Assembly (NCBI RefSeq): GCF_900142205.1
Contig: NZ_FRAA01000001.1
Coordinates: 1,531,311 to 1,595,310, forward strand
From: Reichenbachiella agariperforans
GTDB lineage: Bacteria; Bacteroidota; Bacteroidia; Cytophagales; Cyclobacteriaceae
Reading direction: 5' to 3'
DNA length: 64,000 nt
The notes under the pieces were generated by a model. That model searched no databases. It saw only the letters and a list, made by a program, of their open reading frames with translations, and had not been told where the DNA came from. Within the stretch, counting starts at the first letter, position 1. The number at the start of each line of letters is the position of its first letter. Both the position numbers and the translations under genes were made by a program. This document shows positions 43,509 through 53,385 of the stretch, one piece after another.

Positions 43509-45494
43509 ATGAAAAACCTAACGATACTACTACTGACATGTGTCTCACTTGCACCGCAGCTTGTATTCGCACAACCCAAATCACTCTCTCCCACACAACA
43601 ACAGGATTCCATTACCATCAAATCTCTGCAAGGTGAAGCATGGCAATTGAAATACTCAGATCCGAGAAAAAGCATGCTGTATCTCGACTCTGCCGCGATA
43701 CTGGCCCAAAATGTATCCCCTAAAATCACAGCTGATGTGATCTACTACAAAGCCATGATCAACTATCTGATCAATGACTACCCCTTAGCCATAGATCAAA
43801 GCCAACAAGCATTAGCCAAATATGAGTCCGTCGAAAACCACTATGGACAAGCAAGCATCTACAACCTGCTCGGACTCATCAACCAACGCATCGGCAACTA
43901 CGACGATGCGGTTCATGCATTTCATCGATCCCTCTCAGAAGCTGAATTCGGTGACAATCTGTATGCCCAGTCCAACCCCATTCACAACATTGCTCTGGTC
44001 TACCTCGATATGCACGAATACAAGACCAGCATGGAATATGCCCAAAAGGCATTTGCTATCCGCTACCAAATCGGAGACAGTACGTTGATCGGTCAGTCGC
44101 TGCAAACCATAGGAGGACTGAGCTACCACCTACAGCACTATGACCAATCTATCGCGGAACTGAATCAATCGATCGCCATATTTGAAAAGCATCAGGATTG
44201 GAGTTCGCTATCGATTTCCTATTCTAATCTAGGGATGACCTATCAAGCGCTAAAGAACTACGAAAGGGCTAAAGACTACTTTCACGAATCAGCGAAGCTT
44301 AGTAAACAGGTCGAGGATGATGAGGGACTGACGAGTGCTTTGGTCAATCTCTCCAGTGTATCTGTAGATCTAGGAGACTACCGCACCGCAGCGGCATATG
44401 CTCGTGAAGCCATCGAGATCACCGAGAGATTTCAGCTACGGCCGACGATGAAAGATGCTCTTGAGCTTTTAGCAATAGCCCAAGAGAACCTAAACAATCC
44501 AAGTGCTGCGCTACAAACCATGAAACAAATCATGGCGCTATCAGACAGCCTCCTCAACTCCGAAAAGTCGAACCAAATTGCAGCACTGGAGACCAAGTTT
44601 AAAGTGAAAGAAAAGGAACAAGAGATCGCACTACAAAAGGCAGAACTTGAAATCAAAAATGCTCAGCTCAAAACCAACCGCTATTTACTGATCATACTGA
44701 CCGGAGGAACCCTCCTCATCCTATTCATTGTCTGGCAACAAAAAAAGAAGTCCAAACTAAAAGAACAAGCGAGGCTGTCTGAAACGGAAAACAAAGCCAA
44801 AAAAGATCAAATCACCGCAGCACTCAATAGCCAAGAGCAAGAAAGAAGTCGCTTTGCCAAAGACCTGCATGACAACATGGGGCAACTCATATCGGTCATG
44901 AACTTGTCTATAGATCGATTACAAAAAGCTCCCAATATTGAATACTCCGAGCGCACCAAAACCTATGAACTGTGCAACGATATTCTTGGAGACATGTACA
45001 AGGAGCTTAAAAATATTTGCTTCGACCTCATGCCTCAGTCTCTCACAGCACATGGTTTGGTCAATGCACTACAGGAGTTCGCTCTGCGTGTCAACTCCAT
45101 TGGTGATTTGCAAATAGAAGTCCTAATACACGGTGGAGAGAACTTTCCCGCTCATGAAAAATCGGTCGCACTCTACCGCATTGCACAAGAGTGGATCAAC
45201 AACATCATCAAATACTCGGATGCAAAAAACATCACCCTACAGATCATCCAAGATGAAGAAGAAGTCCTCCTCATGATAGAAGATAACGGAATGGGGTTTG
45301 ACCAAAAATTACTCATTAGTGGAAAAGGTTATGGGTGGAAAAACATCCAATCTAGGGTAGCCTTCATCATCGGGTCTCTAGACTTAGACACGCAGTCTGG
45401 GCGTAGGGGCAATACCTTTACTGTAGCCATACCTCGGTGGTATTTCATCTCTACAGAAGATTTGTCCGAATCACCCTATGCTATCAACTCATAG
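43509..45494 (+). CDS. TPR sensor histidine kinase (HisKA_3 type)
   Basis: The 661-residue protein has a signal peptide (1-22, ending LVFAQ), a TPR array (about 40-350), one membrane helix (about 395-412; YLLIILTGGTLLILFIVW), a coiled coil, the phosphoacceptor motif ERSRFAKDLHDNMGQ (His near 454) and a HATPase domain with EDNGMGFD and GYGWKNIQSRV. The N box is QEWINNIIKYS. It is of the NarL-partner type but has no adjacent regulator. The orphan LuxR regulator at 49697 is the closest candidate partner. Confidence 0.9.
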   Translation: MKNLTILLLTCVSLAPQLVFAQPKSLSPTQQQDSITIKSLQGEAWQLKYSDPRKSMLYLDSAAILAQNVSPKITADVIYYKAMINYLINDYPLAIDQSQQALAKYESVENHYGQASIYNLLGLINQRIGNYDDAVHAFHRSLSEAEFGDNLYAQSNPIHNIALVYLDMHEYKTSMEYAQKAFAIRYQIGDSTLIGQSLQTIGGLSYHLQHYDQSIAELNQSIAIFEKHQDWSSLSISYSNLGMTYQALKNYERAKDYFHESAKLSKQVEDDEGLTSALVNLSSVSVDLGDYRTAAAYAREAIEITERFQLRPTMKDALELLAIAQENLNNPSAALQTMKQIMALSDSLLNSEKSNQIAALETKFKVKEKEQEIALQKAELEIKNAQLKTNRYLLIILTGGTLLILFIVWQQKKKSKLKEQARLSETENKAKKDQITAALNSQEQERSRFAKDLHDNMGQLISVMNLSIDRLQKAPNIEYSERTKTYELCNDILGDMYKELKNICFDLMPQSLTAHGLVNALQEFALRVNSIGDLQIEVLIHGGENFPAHEKSVALYRIAQEWINNIIKYSDAKNITLQIIQDEEEVLLMIEDNGMGFDQKLLISGKGYGWKNIQSRVAFIIGSLDLDTQSGRRGNTFTVAIPRWYFISTEDLSESPYAINS

Positions 45495-45515
45495 CTGATA
45501 TGAAACGGAGCAGCA

Positions 45516-46592
45516 CTAAGCCCATGCTTTCCTTAGAAAATCAATCCAATTTTGGCTCAGGATGCCATTAATATCCGTCTCCGTATACCCTCTAGACTGC
45601 AAAATGCTAGGCATTTTTTGCAGATCGGCTATGGTGTCAAGATCCTTTGGCCCTTGCTCTGTACCGAAGGCACCGTCCAGATCAGTCCCTATAGCTACAT
45701 GCTGAGCACTCCCTGCCAACTGACAGATATGATCGATGTGATCCACCATCGTTTCCAAACTAACATTCATTTCCACAGGGGTGGAGACTCCACGTTTCCA
45801 GTCAGGCACCATCATCCAAGCATCCAATGCTGCGCCGATGACAGCTCCACGGCTGATGAGTTCCTTGAGTTGCTCATCCGAGAACTGGCGATTGTGAGGA
45901 ACGAGCGAACGGCAGTTGTTATGACTCGCCCATACATGGCCACTAAAGTTATCCATGACCTCCCAAAAGCTGTCATCACAAAGATGTGTCGCATCCAATA
46001 TCATCCCTAGACGATCGATTTCTTTGATCAAAGCACGGCCTTTCTCTCCTAATCCTCCCGTAGCATCTGTACCTTGTGCATAGGTACCTGGGCCATAATG
46101 CGCTGGTCCAATAGCACGGAGACCCTGAGCATAGGCGCGCTCCAAGTGGTCTATGGTGCAAATAGAATCTGCTCCTTCTAAACTTAGAATATAACCAATG
46201 GGAGTTCTATCATCAGGCGCTTCCCACAGGTTCAGATGAGCCTCTAGCCCTGCCAAGTCTTTGATTTGTACCATCTCGCCTGATTCTTCCATAGCTTTGT
46301 ACCATGCCAGTTGTCCCTGAGTTTGTGACCAGGCTTGTTCTGACGAGTTCCACCCTGGCAGGGTACTTTTTGGTTTGACATAGCGAGCGATCTGAGTAGC
46401 CACACAGAGTCCCACATTTCCTTTTCTCATCTCTGGAAAAGAAACAGTTCCTCGCCCACGGTCGGGCTTATCGGTCATTCCATGCTCGCTTTTTCTGATC
46501 TCCTCTACCGTCCATCGAAGATCACGATTCCACTCCATGGCGTTCATCGATAGGTCTAGATGTGCATCAAATATTAAAGATTGCTTCTTCAT
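45516..46592 (-). CDS. Membrane-dipeptidase-type (M19) dipeptidase
   Basis: The 358-residue TIM-barrel zinc peptidase begins with the metal-binding motif FDAHLDLSM and has LEGADSI (bridging Glu region), LDATHLCDDSFWEV, VWASHNNCRSL and GTDLDGAFG, in family order. M19 enzymes split dipeptides and, unusually, accept D-residues at the C-terminal side. It is the last gene of the GntP-RidA-D-TA group, 64 nt after D-TA, which fits release of D-amino acids from peptides. Confidence 0.85.
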   Translation of the reverse strand: MKKQSLIFDAHLDLSMNAMEWNRDLRWTVEEIRKSEHGMTDKPDRGRGTVSFPEMRKGNVGLCVATQIARYVKPKSTLPGWNSSEQAWSQTQGQLAWYKAMEESGEMVQIKDLAGLEAHLNLWEAPDDRTPIGYILSLEGADSICTIDHLERAYAQGLRAIGPAHYGPGTYAQGTDATGGLGEKGRALIKEIDRLGMILDATHLCDDSFWEVMDNFSGHVWASHNNCRSLVPHNRQFSDEQLKELISRGAVIGAALDAWMMVPDWKRGVSTPVEMNVSLETMVDHIDHICQLAGSAQHVAIGTDLDGAFGTEQGPKDLDTIADLQKMPSILQSRGYTETDINGILSQNWIDFLRKAWA

Positions 46593-46656
46593 CTGAGATT
46601 GTTTTTTTGTTTGAGCCAGTTACTTATCTGTATTTCTAATGTGAGGAATCAAATAG

Positions 46657-47769
46657 CTATAACGTATTCCATCTCGACCGAGCAGTCACAGCCCACTGTC
46701 CGATGACGCTATTGTTCTCTACTATATAAACCTGATCATGTAATGCCACCGTAGGGCAGATATGCGTTGGGATCGCATAGACAGCTTGCCCTATAGTCAT
46801 ACTACATTCTGGATCTGTCAATACCAAATGCTCTTCGCTGTGCATGAGTGTCTCATGAGGAGTTTGCCCTAATAAGTAAATACGTGGGTGCACCATTTCA
46901 GAGGCAACTGCTTTGTGTCCCAAATCCAAACAGCACCGATCGACAAGCGGTCGACTCACTACCCTAGACAACAAAACCGCAGCAGGTAAAAAATCTAAAT
47001 CAGGAAAGGCCTTGTCATAGCCCCCATCCCACAGCAAAGGTGTCCCAGGGCTAAGTATGCGATCTGTATGAACAGCATGAATAGGAAAAGTGGGAGTACC
47101 ACCAGCAACGATGTTCGGAACCAAATACCCCGACCGCTCTAGTGCTTGTTTCATCTGCAAGACAGGTTCAAAATCTCGATGACATGCATCCGTCCGTAAT
47201 CCCAGCTCGGTCTCGTGGATGTGCCCATCATACACATGAAACCCCATCGGCTCTACAAATGAATGATCATACATCAATTGATACAGTGCCTCTGCGCCAG
47301 GACCAGGCACAATACCCGTTCGGTTCATTCCATTGTTGATATCTAAATAAAGTCTGATTGGACTCTGGCGAAGAGCAGCCTCTTCGGCAAGCCCTTTGAA
47401 GCTAGTCTCATTGTCAACAATGGTAGAGAGACTTGCCTCTGGGTATTGATCCACTAAGTCAAAATAACGGCTGACATTAGGTCCTGTCAGCGAGTAAGCT
47501 AGTAAGACATCCGGAGTACCTGCCCCTAGACACATCTCTAGTTCTGACAAAGTCGCGCACTTGAATTGGGTAATCTCCATATCGAGCTGAAGTTTCACTA
47601 CTTCAGCCATTTTGTGGGTTTTGACATGAGGTCTCAGTCGGTGCGTACCTCCAGCGATCTGAATCATCTTCGCTATATTGGCTTTGATCCGATCGAGATA
47701 CACTACCAGTGCAGGGGAGCTACACGCCTCTTCATTGGTGATCTGATACCACTGCATATTTTCGTTCAT
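46657..47769 (-). CDS. D-threonine aldolase-like PLP enzyme (D-TA family)
   Basis: The 370-residue protein is an alanine-racemase-fold enzyme of the D-threonine aldolase/D-serine dehydratase group. The PLP lysine lies in RLRPHVKTHKM (near 49), LYLDINNGMNRTGI follows, and the C-terminal metal-binding His/Cys region is LPTHICPTVALH-like (IPTHICPTVALHD). It would cleave or dehydrate beta-hydroxy D-amino acids. It overlaps ridA by ATGA, which fixes the start at 47769. Confidence 0.85.
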   Translation of the reverse strand: MNENMQWYQITNEEACSSPALVVYLDRIKANIAKMIQIAGGTHRLRPHVKTHKMAEVVKLQLDMEITQFKCATLSELEMCLGAGTPDVLLAYSLTGPNVSRYFDLVDQYPEASLSTIVDNETSFKGLAEEAALRQSPIRLYLDINNGMNRTGIVPGPGAEALYQLMYDHSFVEPMGFHVYDGHIHETELGLRTDACHRDFEPVLQMKQALERSGYLVPNIVAGGTPTFPIHAVHTDRILSPGTPLLWDGGYDKAFPDLDFLPAAVLLSRVVSRPLVDRCCLDLGHKAVASEMVHPRIYLLGQTPHETLMHSEEHLVLTDPECSMTIGQAVYAIPTHICPTVALHDQVYIVENNSVIGQWAVTARSRWNTL

Positions 47770-48224
47770 TCTAATTCAAAAATCGCCTCTACCTCTACGG
47801 GGATATTACCGGGCAAAATCATACCCACTGCACTTCGCGCACCCAGCCCATTGGCACGACCAAATACCTCTGCCATGAGTTCGCTAAAGCCGTTCATCAC
47901 ATAAGGTTGGTCAAAGAAATCCGGTTCGCTGTTGACCATCCCCAATACCTTGATCGTACGCTTGATGCGATAGGCAGGGTCGAGATGTTCGATCAAGGTA
48001 GCCAACATCGTGAGTCCTACTTGCCGTGCCGCTTCTTTGGCTGCATCTTTATCCAGCGCACTCCCTACTTTTCCTTTGATCAACGTCCCGTCTGTCAGAC
48101 AAGGGCCGTGACCCGACACATAGAGCATTTTGTCTACGATCACTAGTGGGACATATACACCACCAGGTGGTGGAGCGGGAGGCAAAACCAAGCCCATCTC
48201 TTCTATTCTTTGTTTTAAATCCAT
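47766..48224 (-). CDS. RidA family protein
   Basis: The 152-residue protein has the RidA/YjgF trimer fold with LYVSGHGPCLTDGTLIKGKVG, the SAVGMILPGNIPVEVEAIFEL ending region and an N-terminal extension typical of the longer subgroup. RidA enzymes hydrolyse reactive enamine/imine intermediates such as 2-aminoacrylate made by PLP dehydratases. That fits its position between the GntP permease (adjacent) and the D-TA enzyme (ATGA overlap). Confidence 0.9.
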   Translation of the reverse strand: MDLKQRIEEMGLVLPPAPPPGGVYVPLVIVDKMLYVSGHGPCLTDGTLIKGKVGSALDKDAAKEAARQVGLTMLATLIEHLDPAYRIKRTIKVLGMVNSEPDFFDQPYVMNGFSELMAEVFGRANGLGARSAVGMILPGNIPVEVEAIFELE

Positions 48225-49541
48225 CTATATAAAATTCTGTAAAATCAAGACACTAACCAACCCCGTCACAGAAACAATCGTCTCCATTACAGTCCAGGTT
48301 GAGAGGGTTTCTTTCATCGTGAGGTTAAAATATTCTTTGAACATCCAAAAGCCACTGTCATTGACATGCGAAAACATTAAGCTGCCAGACCCGATGGCGA
48401 GCACCATCAGCTCTCCCGAGACCGTAGTAGTACTCAGTATAGGTAGAATGATCCCAGCAGTGGTCAGTCCTGCCACTGTAGCCGAACCTACGCTCACCCG
48501 AATCGCCGCAGCGATACACCACGCCAGTAGTAATGGAGACAAAGAGGAGCCTTTGAGAATTTCACCGATATACTCGCTCACACCACTATCGGTCAATGTC
48601 TGCTTCAATGCACCTGCTCCCCCGATGATCAACAGGATCATCGTGATACCAGAGACCGCTTGAACGAGGGATTTCATTACATCATCCATTGATTTCCCTC
48701 TCTGTATCCCTAGCGTATAGATTGCTACTAGGACAGACAGCAACATCGCTAACAGTGGATTGCCCCAGTAGGAGGAGATCAATCGAAGCGTATTGCCTTC
48801 AGGTAACAAAAGCTGAAGTACAGCTGATGAGCCAATCAAAACCAAAGGAAAAAGTGCCGTCACAATACTGATCCATAGACTTGGTAGTTCTTCTTCTGGA
48901 ATAGGTGTCAGGTCAAAAATATCTTTGGGAGGTGTAGGGTTGATACGCTTCAAGGTACGAGAGAACAAAGGGCCAGCCAAGATGATGGCTGGGATAGCTG
49001 CGACCACTCCATAGATCAATGTCAGCCCCAAATCAGCATCAAACATAACCGCAATAGCAGAAGGTGCAGGGTGCGGTGGCAGGTAGCCATGGGTCACAGA
49101 GAGTGAGGCCAACATCGGCAGCCCTACATACAATAATGGCAAACGAGTGGTCTGCGCTACAGCAAATACCAACGGTACCAAAATCACAAAACCAACAGAA
49201 TAAAACATCGGAATCCCGACGATAAACCCTGTCAGTACAAGCGCCCATTGGATATTTTTGACACCAAACAAGTCAACCAAAGAAGTCGTAATACGCTGTG
49301 CTGCACCACTATCAGCTACCAGTTTGCCCAGCATGGCTCCAAATCCCAAAATGATAATTAAAAACCCGAGCGTATTTCCTATCCCAGCCTGAATGGAAGA
49401 GGCGACTTGATCGAGTGGCATACCTTGCCCTAACCCTACGACGAGGGAGACAATCACAAAGGATATAAAAGCATTGAGACGAAAAACAATAATCAACAGG
49501 AGCAATACAGCGATCCCTATCAAGGCAACAACTAACGGCAT
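48225..49541 (-). CDS. GntP family permease
   Basis: The 438-residue protein has about 12-14 membrane helices and GntP-family landmarks: PLVVALIGIAVLLLLI at the start, GYLPPHPAPSAIAVMF, IAAAIRVSVGSATVAGLTTAG and SGSLMFSHVNDSGFWMFKEYF. The family includes gluconate importers and the D-serine importer DsdX. With D-amino-acid genes immediately downstream, a DsdX-like import role is the better guess. It is the first gene of the operon. Confidence 0.9.
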   Translation of the reverse strand: MPLVVALIGIAVLLLLIIVFRLNAFISFVIVSLVVGLGQGMPLDQVASSIQAGIGNTLGFLIIILGFGAMLGKLVADSGAAQRITTSLVDLFGVKNIQWALVLTGFIVGIPMFYSVGFVILVPLVFAVAQTTRLPLLYVGLPMLASLSVTHGYLPPHPAPSAIAVMFDADLGLTLIYGVVAAIPAIILAGPLFSRTLKRINPTPPKDIFDLTPIPEEELPSLWISIVTALFPLVLIGSSAVLQLLLPEGNTLRLISSYWGNPLLAMLLSVLVAIYTLGIQRGKSMDDVMKSLVQAVSGITMILLIIGGAGALKQTLTDSGVSEYIGEILKGSSLSPLLLAWCIAAAIRVSVGSATVAGLTTAGIILPILSTTTVSGELMVLAIGSGSLMFSHVNDSGFWMFKEYFNLTMKETLSTWTVMETIVSVTGLVSVLILQNFI

Positions 49542-49696
49542 GAGATATAAGTTTATATGATGAAAAAACTCAATTTAATCCGAACGATAAAAAAAAATCG
49601 CTGAACAGCCGTTTTGGGGAGACGATTAGCAGGGGCTTTCTTCCCGAATTGCGTAGCTATTTATTTCATCAAACTGCTTTCTGAATCGATAATGAA

Positions 49697-50353
49697 CTAA
49701 ATAAGATTATTGGAATAAGCGTATTTGATCAGCCCTACCAAAGAACTTGTTCGGGTCTTTCGGAAGATATTTTTGCGATGGGTCTCGACTGTTCGTTCAC
49801 TGATGAATAAGGCTTCTGCTATCATCTTGTTGGTGTACTCCTGCGCTACCAACCGTAGAATCTCACGTTCTCGGTCTGTCAGGCTTTTGGGCTCCCTATC
49901 TTCGTGGAGCGAAAGCAATATCATACGATTGATATCGTCGCTCATATATTTCTTACCTGCTCTGACTTCCGAAAGCGCATGAACCAACTCATGATGTGAG
50001 TCGCGTTTGAGCACATAGGCATCTACTCCTTCTTTTAAGATTTCCTTGACCAGATGTGCTTCATCGTACATACTTAGCATAATCACTTTAAGGTTGGGCT
50101 TATGCTTTTTGACACGTCGGATCAGTGCCAAGCCGTCTCCGTCGGGCAATTGAAAATCTGTAACCAGCAAATCCACATCCGTCACGCGGAGATCAACAAT
50201 CGCTGCTACCATCTCCGTGGCTCTACCTACCACCTCATAACCATCAAGTTCACCTATCAATTTGGACACACCATCCAACATCATAAGGTGGTCGTCTACT
50301 AAATAAACACGAATCGAAGGATTAGAAAATCCTAAGTAAGAAGATATACCCAT
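49697..50353 (-). CDS. Orphan LuxR/NarL-family response regulator
   Basis: The 218-residue protein has a receiver domain (about 14-130) with LVDDHLMM, phosphoacceptor Asp in LLVTDFQLPDGDG and YVLKRDS, and a LuxR HTH (about 153-215; LTDREREILRLVAQEYTNK, ISERTVETHRKNIF). No kinase is adjacent. It lies upstream of the D-amino-acid operon on the same strand, so it may regulate that operon or serve the TPR kinase at 43509. Confidence 0.9.
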   Translation of the reverse strand: MGISSYLGFSNPSIRVYLVDDHLMMLDGVSKLIGELDGYEVVGRATEMVAAIVDLRVTDVDLLVTDFQLPDGDGLALIRRVKKHKPNLKVIMLSMYDEAHLVKEILKEGVDAYVLKRDSHHELVHALSEVRAGKKYMSDDINRMILLSLHEDREPKSLTDREREILRLVAQEYTNKMIAEALFISERTVETHRKNIFRKTRTSSLVGLIKYAYSNNLI

Positions 50354-50445
50354 GAAGTAAAAATACTTTTACCTTCCACTGAACGCCATCCCCTGCTAGC
50401 TGTAGTTTATGATCCGTGCCAGCCCTGATGATCTAGCAGTACCGC

Positions 50446-51321
50446 TTATTCTCCAGGGAATGGAATGTAGCTATCATCATTCGCTACTTTAGGAAATACC
50501 ATACTCTTCCAATCCGCCTTCGCTTGATGCAATCTTTCTTTACTATGAGATACAAAATTCCATAATAGGTAGCGTTCTTCTGGCAAGGGCTCTCCACCAA
50601 ACAACAAAAGTTGAGTGTCTTTTTCTAGACTTATCTCGCATGCCTCGTTGGTCTTGCTGATCAGCATTTGGCCTGCCTCCACTTTTTCATCTTGGTCTGT
50701 GATTGATCCTTTTACAATCACAAACGCTACTTCACCGACCAGTTGATCTCGTAGGTCTAGCTTAGTAGCCTCCTCTGCATATATGTCCACCATAAATAAC
50801 GGCGAATAGCCTTGCAGGGGAGCGGATTTCCCAAAAGCGTTGCCTGCAGCTAATTTAAAAGTAAGTCCTCCAGATTTCCACTTTGGTAGTTCTGTACTAG
50901 GGTAGAAATCGAAACGTGGTTCCATTTCCTCCTTATCCTTAGGTAAGGCGACCCAAATCTGATAACCGTGCATTGTTATTATACCTGTACCTCTTTCACT
51001 CTGAGGTGTCCGTTCGGTATGCGTCACGCCACGTCCAGCTGTCATGAATCCCACATCCCCTGGGCCAATTATCTGCTTACTACCTACGCTATCACTATGC
51101 TCTATCGATCCTTCGAAAAGATAGGTCAATGTACTCAGCCCAATATGCGGATGCTGGTCTACATCTATATAAATACCATTGCCCATTTGGGCGGGTCCCA
51201 TGTGATCTATAAAAGTAAATGGGCCTACTTGTCTTTTTTTACGAAAGGGCAGCAATCGCCCAACCATGAATTTCCCCAAATCGGCCTGACGCTCATCGAC
51301 TAAAAGCTTATTGTTTGCCAT
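50446..51321 (-). CDS. Pirin family protein
   Basis: The 291-residue bicupin has the pirin metal site in its N-terminal cupin: HPHIGLSTLTYLFEG (two His), IEHSDS (third His) and GVTHTERT (Glu). Pirins bind iron and some have quercetinase activity; others are linked to stress signalling. It ends with the C-terminal ERYLLWNFVSHSKERL segment typical of the family. Neighbours give no clue to the substrate. Confidence 0.9.
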   Translation of the reverse strand: MANNKLLVDERQADLGKFMVGRLLPFRKKRQVGPFTFIDHMGPAQMGNGIYIDVDQHPHIGLSTLTYLFEGSIEHSDSVGSKQIIGPGDVGFMTAGRGVTHTERTPQSERGTGIITMHGYQIWVALPKDKEEMEPRFDFYPSTELPKWKSGGLTFKLAAGNAFGKSAPLQGYSPLFMVDIYAEEATKLDLRDQLVGEVAFVIVKGSITDQDEKVEAGQMLISKTNEACEISLEKDTQLLLFGGEPLPEERYLLWNFVSHSKERLHQAKADWKSMVFPKVANDDSYIPFPGE

Positions 51322-51369
51322 GTTATAGATGTTCTAGTTGTTTTCAAAAAACTTAACTCCACGATTTAA

Positions 51370-53385
51370 CTATTGATCTGACTTAGCATATACCTGCACG
51401 GATCTACATGGAGTGTACAGACTCAGCTGCGGCCTCCCTTCCACTTCTACAGTAGTATGAAACACACTGGCATCACACCTCGCATGTCCACCAAACGCAG
51501 TGTCATCACTATCCAGTACGATCTGAAAAGTCCCTGTCTGATTGATAAAAAATTGATAGTCAGCCACAGAACTAGACGTGCTAAAATTGAAAACGAAGAT
51601 CAAATTATTGCGTTCAAAAACGATGACCTGATTGGTTCCATCCATATTGAGCTGCTGTGCAGGCTGAGCGGACAATACTTGATACCTTTTGAGCAAATGA
51701 ATCATAGCTCCATCAAAATCATTGAGCTGTTGATATTTCAATTGTTCATTATCGACCAGAGACCACTGTCTACGAGCATATTTATAACTCCAGCCATTAC
51801 CTTCACGAGGAAAATCTATCCACTCGGGATGGCCAAATTCATTCCCTATAAAGGTCAAATACCCTTCGCCACCTAATGCTCCTGTAAAAAGCCTAAGCAT
51901 CTTGTGCAGTGCCATCCCACGATCTATCACGGGATTCGCATCTCCCTTGGACATGTGCCAGTACATCTCCTTATCCATCAGCCAAAAAGCTAAAGTCTTG
52001 TCTCCTACCAAAGCCTGGTCATGCGACTCGGCATAGGCGATTGTTTTTTCTTTGTAGCGGCGATTGTTGAGCACATCCCACATCTCGTATATATCCCACT
52101 CCTCGTCTGCTTTGTGTTTCAGGGTTTTGATCCAATAGTCAGGAATACCCATTCCCAGTCTGTAGTCAAAACCTATTCCACCATCTTCTACAGATCGACA
52201 CATACCTGGCATGCCACTCATGTCCTCAGCGATATTGATCGCGCCTGGTTTCAGCTCATGGGTTAGCGTATTGGCGAGTTGCAAAAAACAGATAGCGTCC
52301 CAATCCACCATATCCTTGAAGTACTTGTCATAGTGATCAAAAGCCACTCCCTCTCCATGGTGATGATAAAGCATAGACGTCACTCCGTCGAATCGAAAAC
52401 CATCAAAATGAAACTCTTCGATCCAATACCGTACACTGGATAGTAAAAACTGTAATACTTCGGTGCGAGAATAGTCAAAGAGCTTGGAGTCCCACCCCGT
52501 ATGGTAACCTCTACCTCCCTTATGGAAATACTGGTTATCCGACCCGTCGAAATCATTGAGTCCCTCAGCAATGTTCTTCACTGCATGTGAATAGACAGCA
52601 TCCATGATAACTGCTATTCCTAGACCGTGTGCTTTATCTATCAGGTATTTTAGATCTTCTGGAGTCCCAAAACGTGACGTAGGAGCAAAGAAATTGGACA
52701 CGTGATACCCAAATGACCCATAATATGGATGCTCTTGGATCGCCATCATTTGCAGACAGTTGTACCCGAGCTTGGCGACACGTGGGAGCACTTCATCGGC
52801 AAACTCGACGTAAGTTCCTACGCCTTCTTTCTCTTGCGCCATTCCGATATGACATTCGTAGATGACAGGGTTAGTAATAGCCTTTGGGCTAAATTTCTTG
52901 TCGGACCATTTAAATTTTTTCTTGGGAGCCCATATCTGCCCTTTGAAATCATAGGTTTTCTCATCTTGCACTGCCCGCTTGATATATGCAGGCAGTCTGT
53001 CTCGGTCTTGAAAACCATTTTGCACCTTGACCTTGAGCAGGGATTCATGCATCAGTGGGTGTTCGGAATGATCCGCTACAAACACCCCCCAAGTACCATG
53101 TTCATCTTGCGTCAATGGGTGGAGTTCAGCATCCCAGTCGTTGAAATCACCGATCAGCGCAAGCCCATCTGCAGCTGGTGCCCACTCGCGATACCACCAG
53201 CCTTTGGCCTTCTTGTCATAATTGAACCCATAGTAGCTATCGCCCGATGCAAAAGACTCTAGTGAACCATGGCCTTTCTCTATCTTCTCTAGACGATTGC
53301 GATAAAAGTCATATCTTTGTATAATATCTGCTTCGTAGGGCTTGAGCCACCCATCGTCTGCTACTAAACCAATTTCTTTTTTCAT
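51370..53385 (-). CDS. glgB: 1,4-alpha-glucan branching enzyme (GH13)
   Basis: The 671-residue enzyme makes alpha-1,6 branches in glycogen. A CBM48-type domain (about 55-145; WYREWAPAADGLALIGDFNDW) precedes the GH13 barrel with MDAVYSHAVKN (about 261-271), nucleophile Asp333 in GFRFDGVTSM, acid/base Glu387 in NIAEDMSGMP and ESHDQ at 453-457, then a C-terminal beta domain. The sequence is of the eukaryote-like branching-enzyme type rather than the E. coli type. No other glycogen genes are in the window. Confidence 0.92.
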   Translation of the reverse strand: MKKEIGLVADDGWLKPYEADIIQRYDFYRNRLEKIEKGHGSLESFASGDSYYGFNYDKKAKGWWYREWAPAADGLALIGDFNDWDAELHPLTQDEHGTWGVFVADHSEHPLMHESLLKVKVQNGFQDRDRLPAYIKRAVQDEKTYDFKGQIWAPKKKFKWSDKKFSPKAITNPVIYECHIGMAQEKEGVGTYVEFADEVLPRVAKLGYNCLQMMAIQEHPYYGSFGYHVSNFFAPTSRFGTPEDLKYLIDKAHGLGIAVIMDAVYSHAVKNIAEGLNDFDGSDNQYFHKGGRGYHTGWDSKLFDYSRTEVLQFLLSSVRYWIEEFHFDGFRFDGVTSMLYHHHGEGVAFDHYDKYFKDMVDWDAICFLQLANTLTHELKPGAINIAEDMSGMPGMCRSVEDGGIGFDYRLGMGIPDYWIKTLKHKADEEWDIYEMWDVLNNRRYKEKTIAYAESHDQALVGDKTLAFWLMDKEMYWHMSKGDANPVIDRGMALHKMLRLFTGALGGEGYLTFIGNEFGHPEWIDFPREGNGWSYKYARRQWSLVDNEQLKYQQLNDFDGAMIHLLKRYQVLSAQPAQQLNMDGTNQVIVFERNNLIFVFNFSTSSSVADYQFFINQTGTFQIVLDSDDTAFGGHARCDASVFHTTVEVEGRPQLSLYTPCRSVQVYAKSDQ

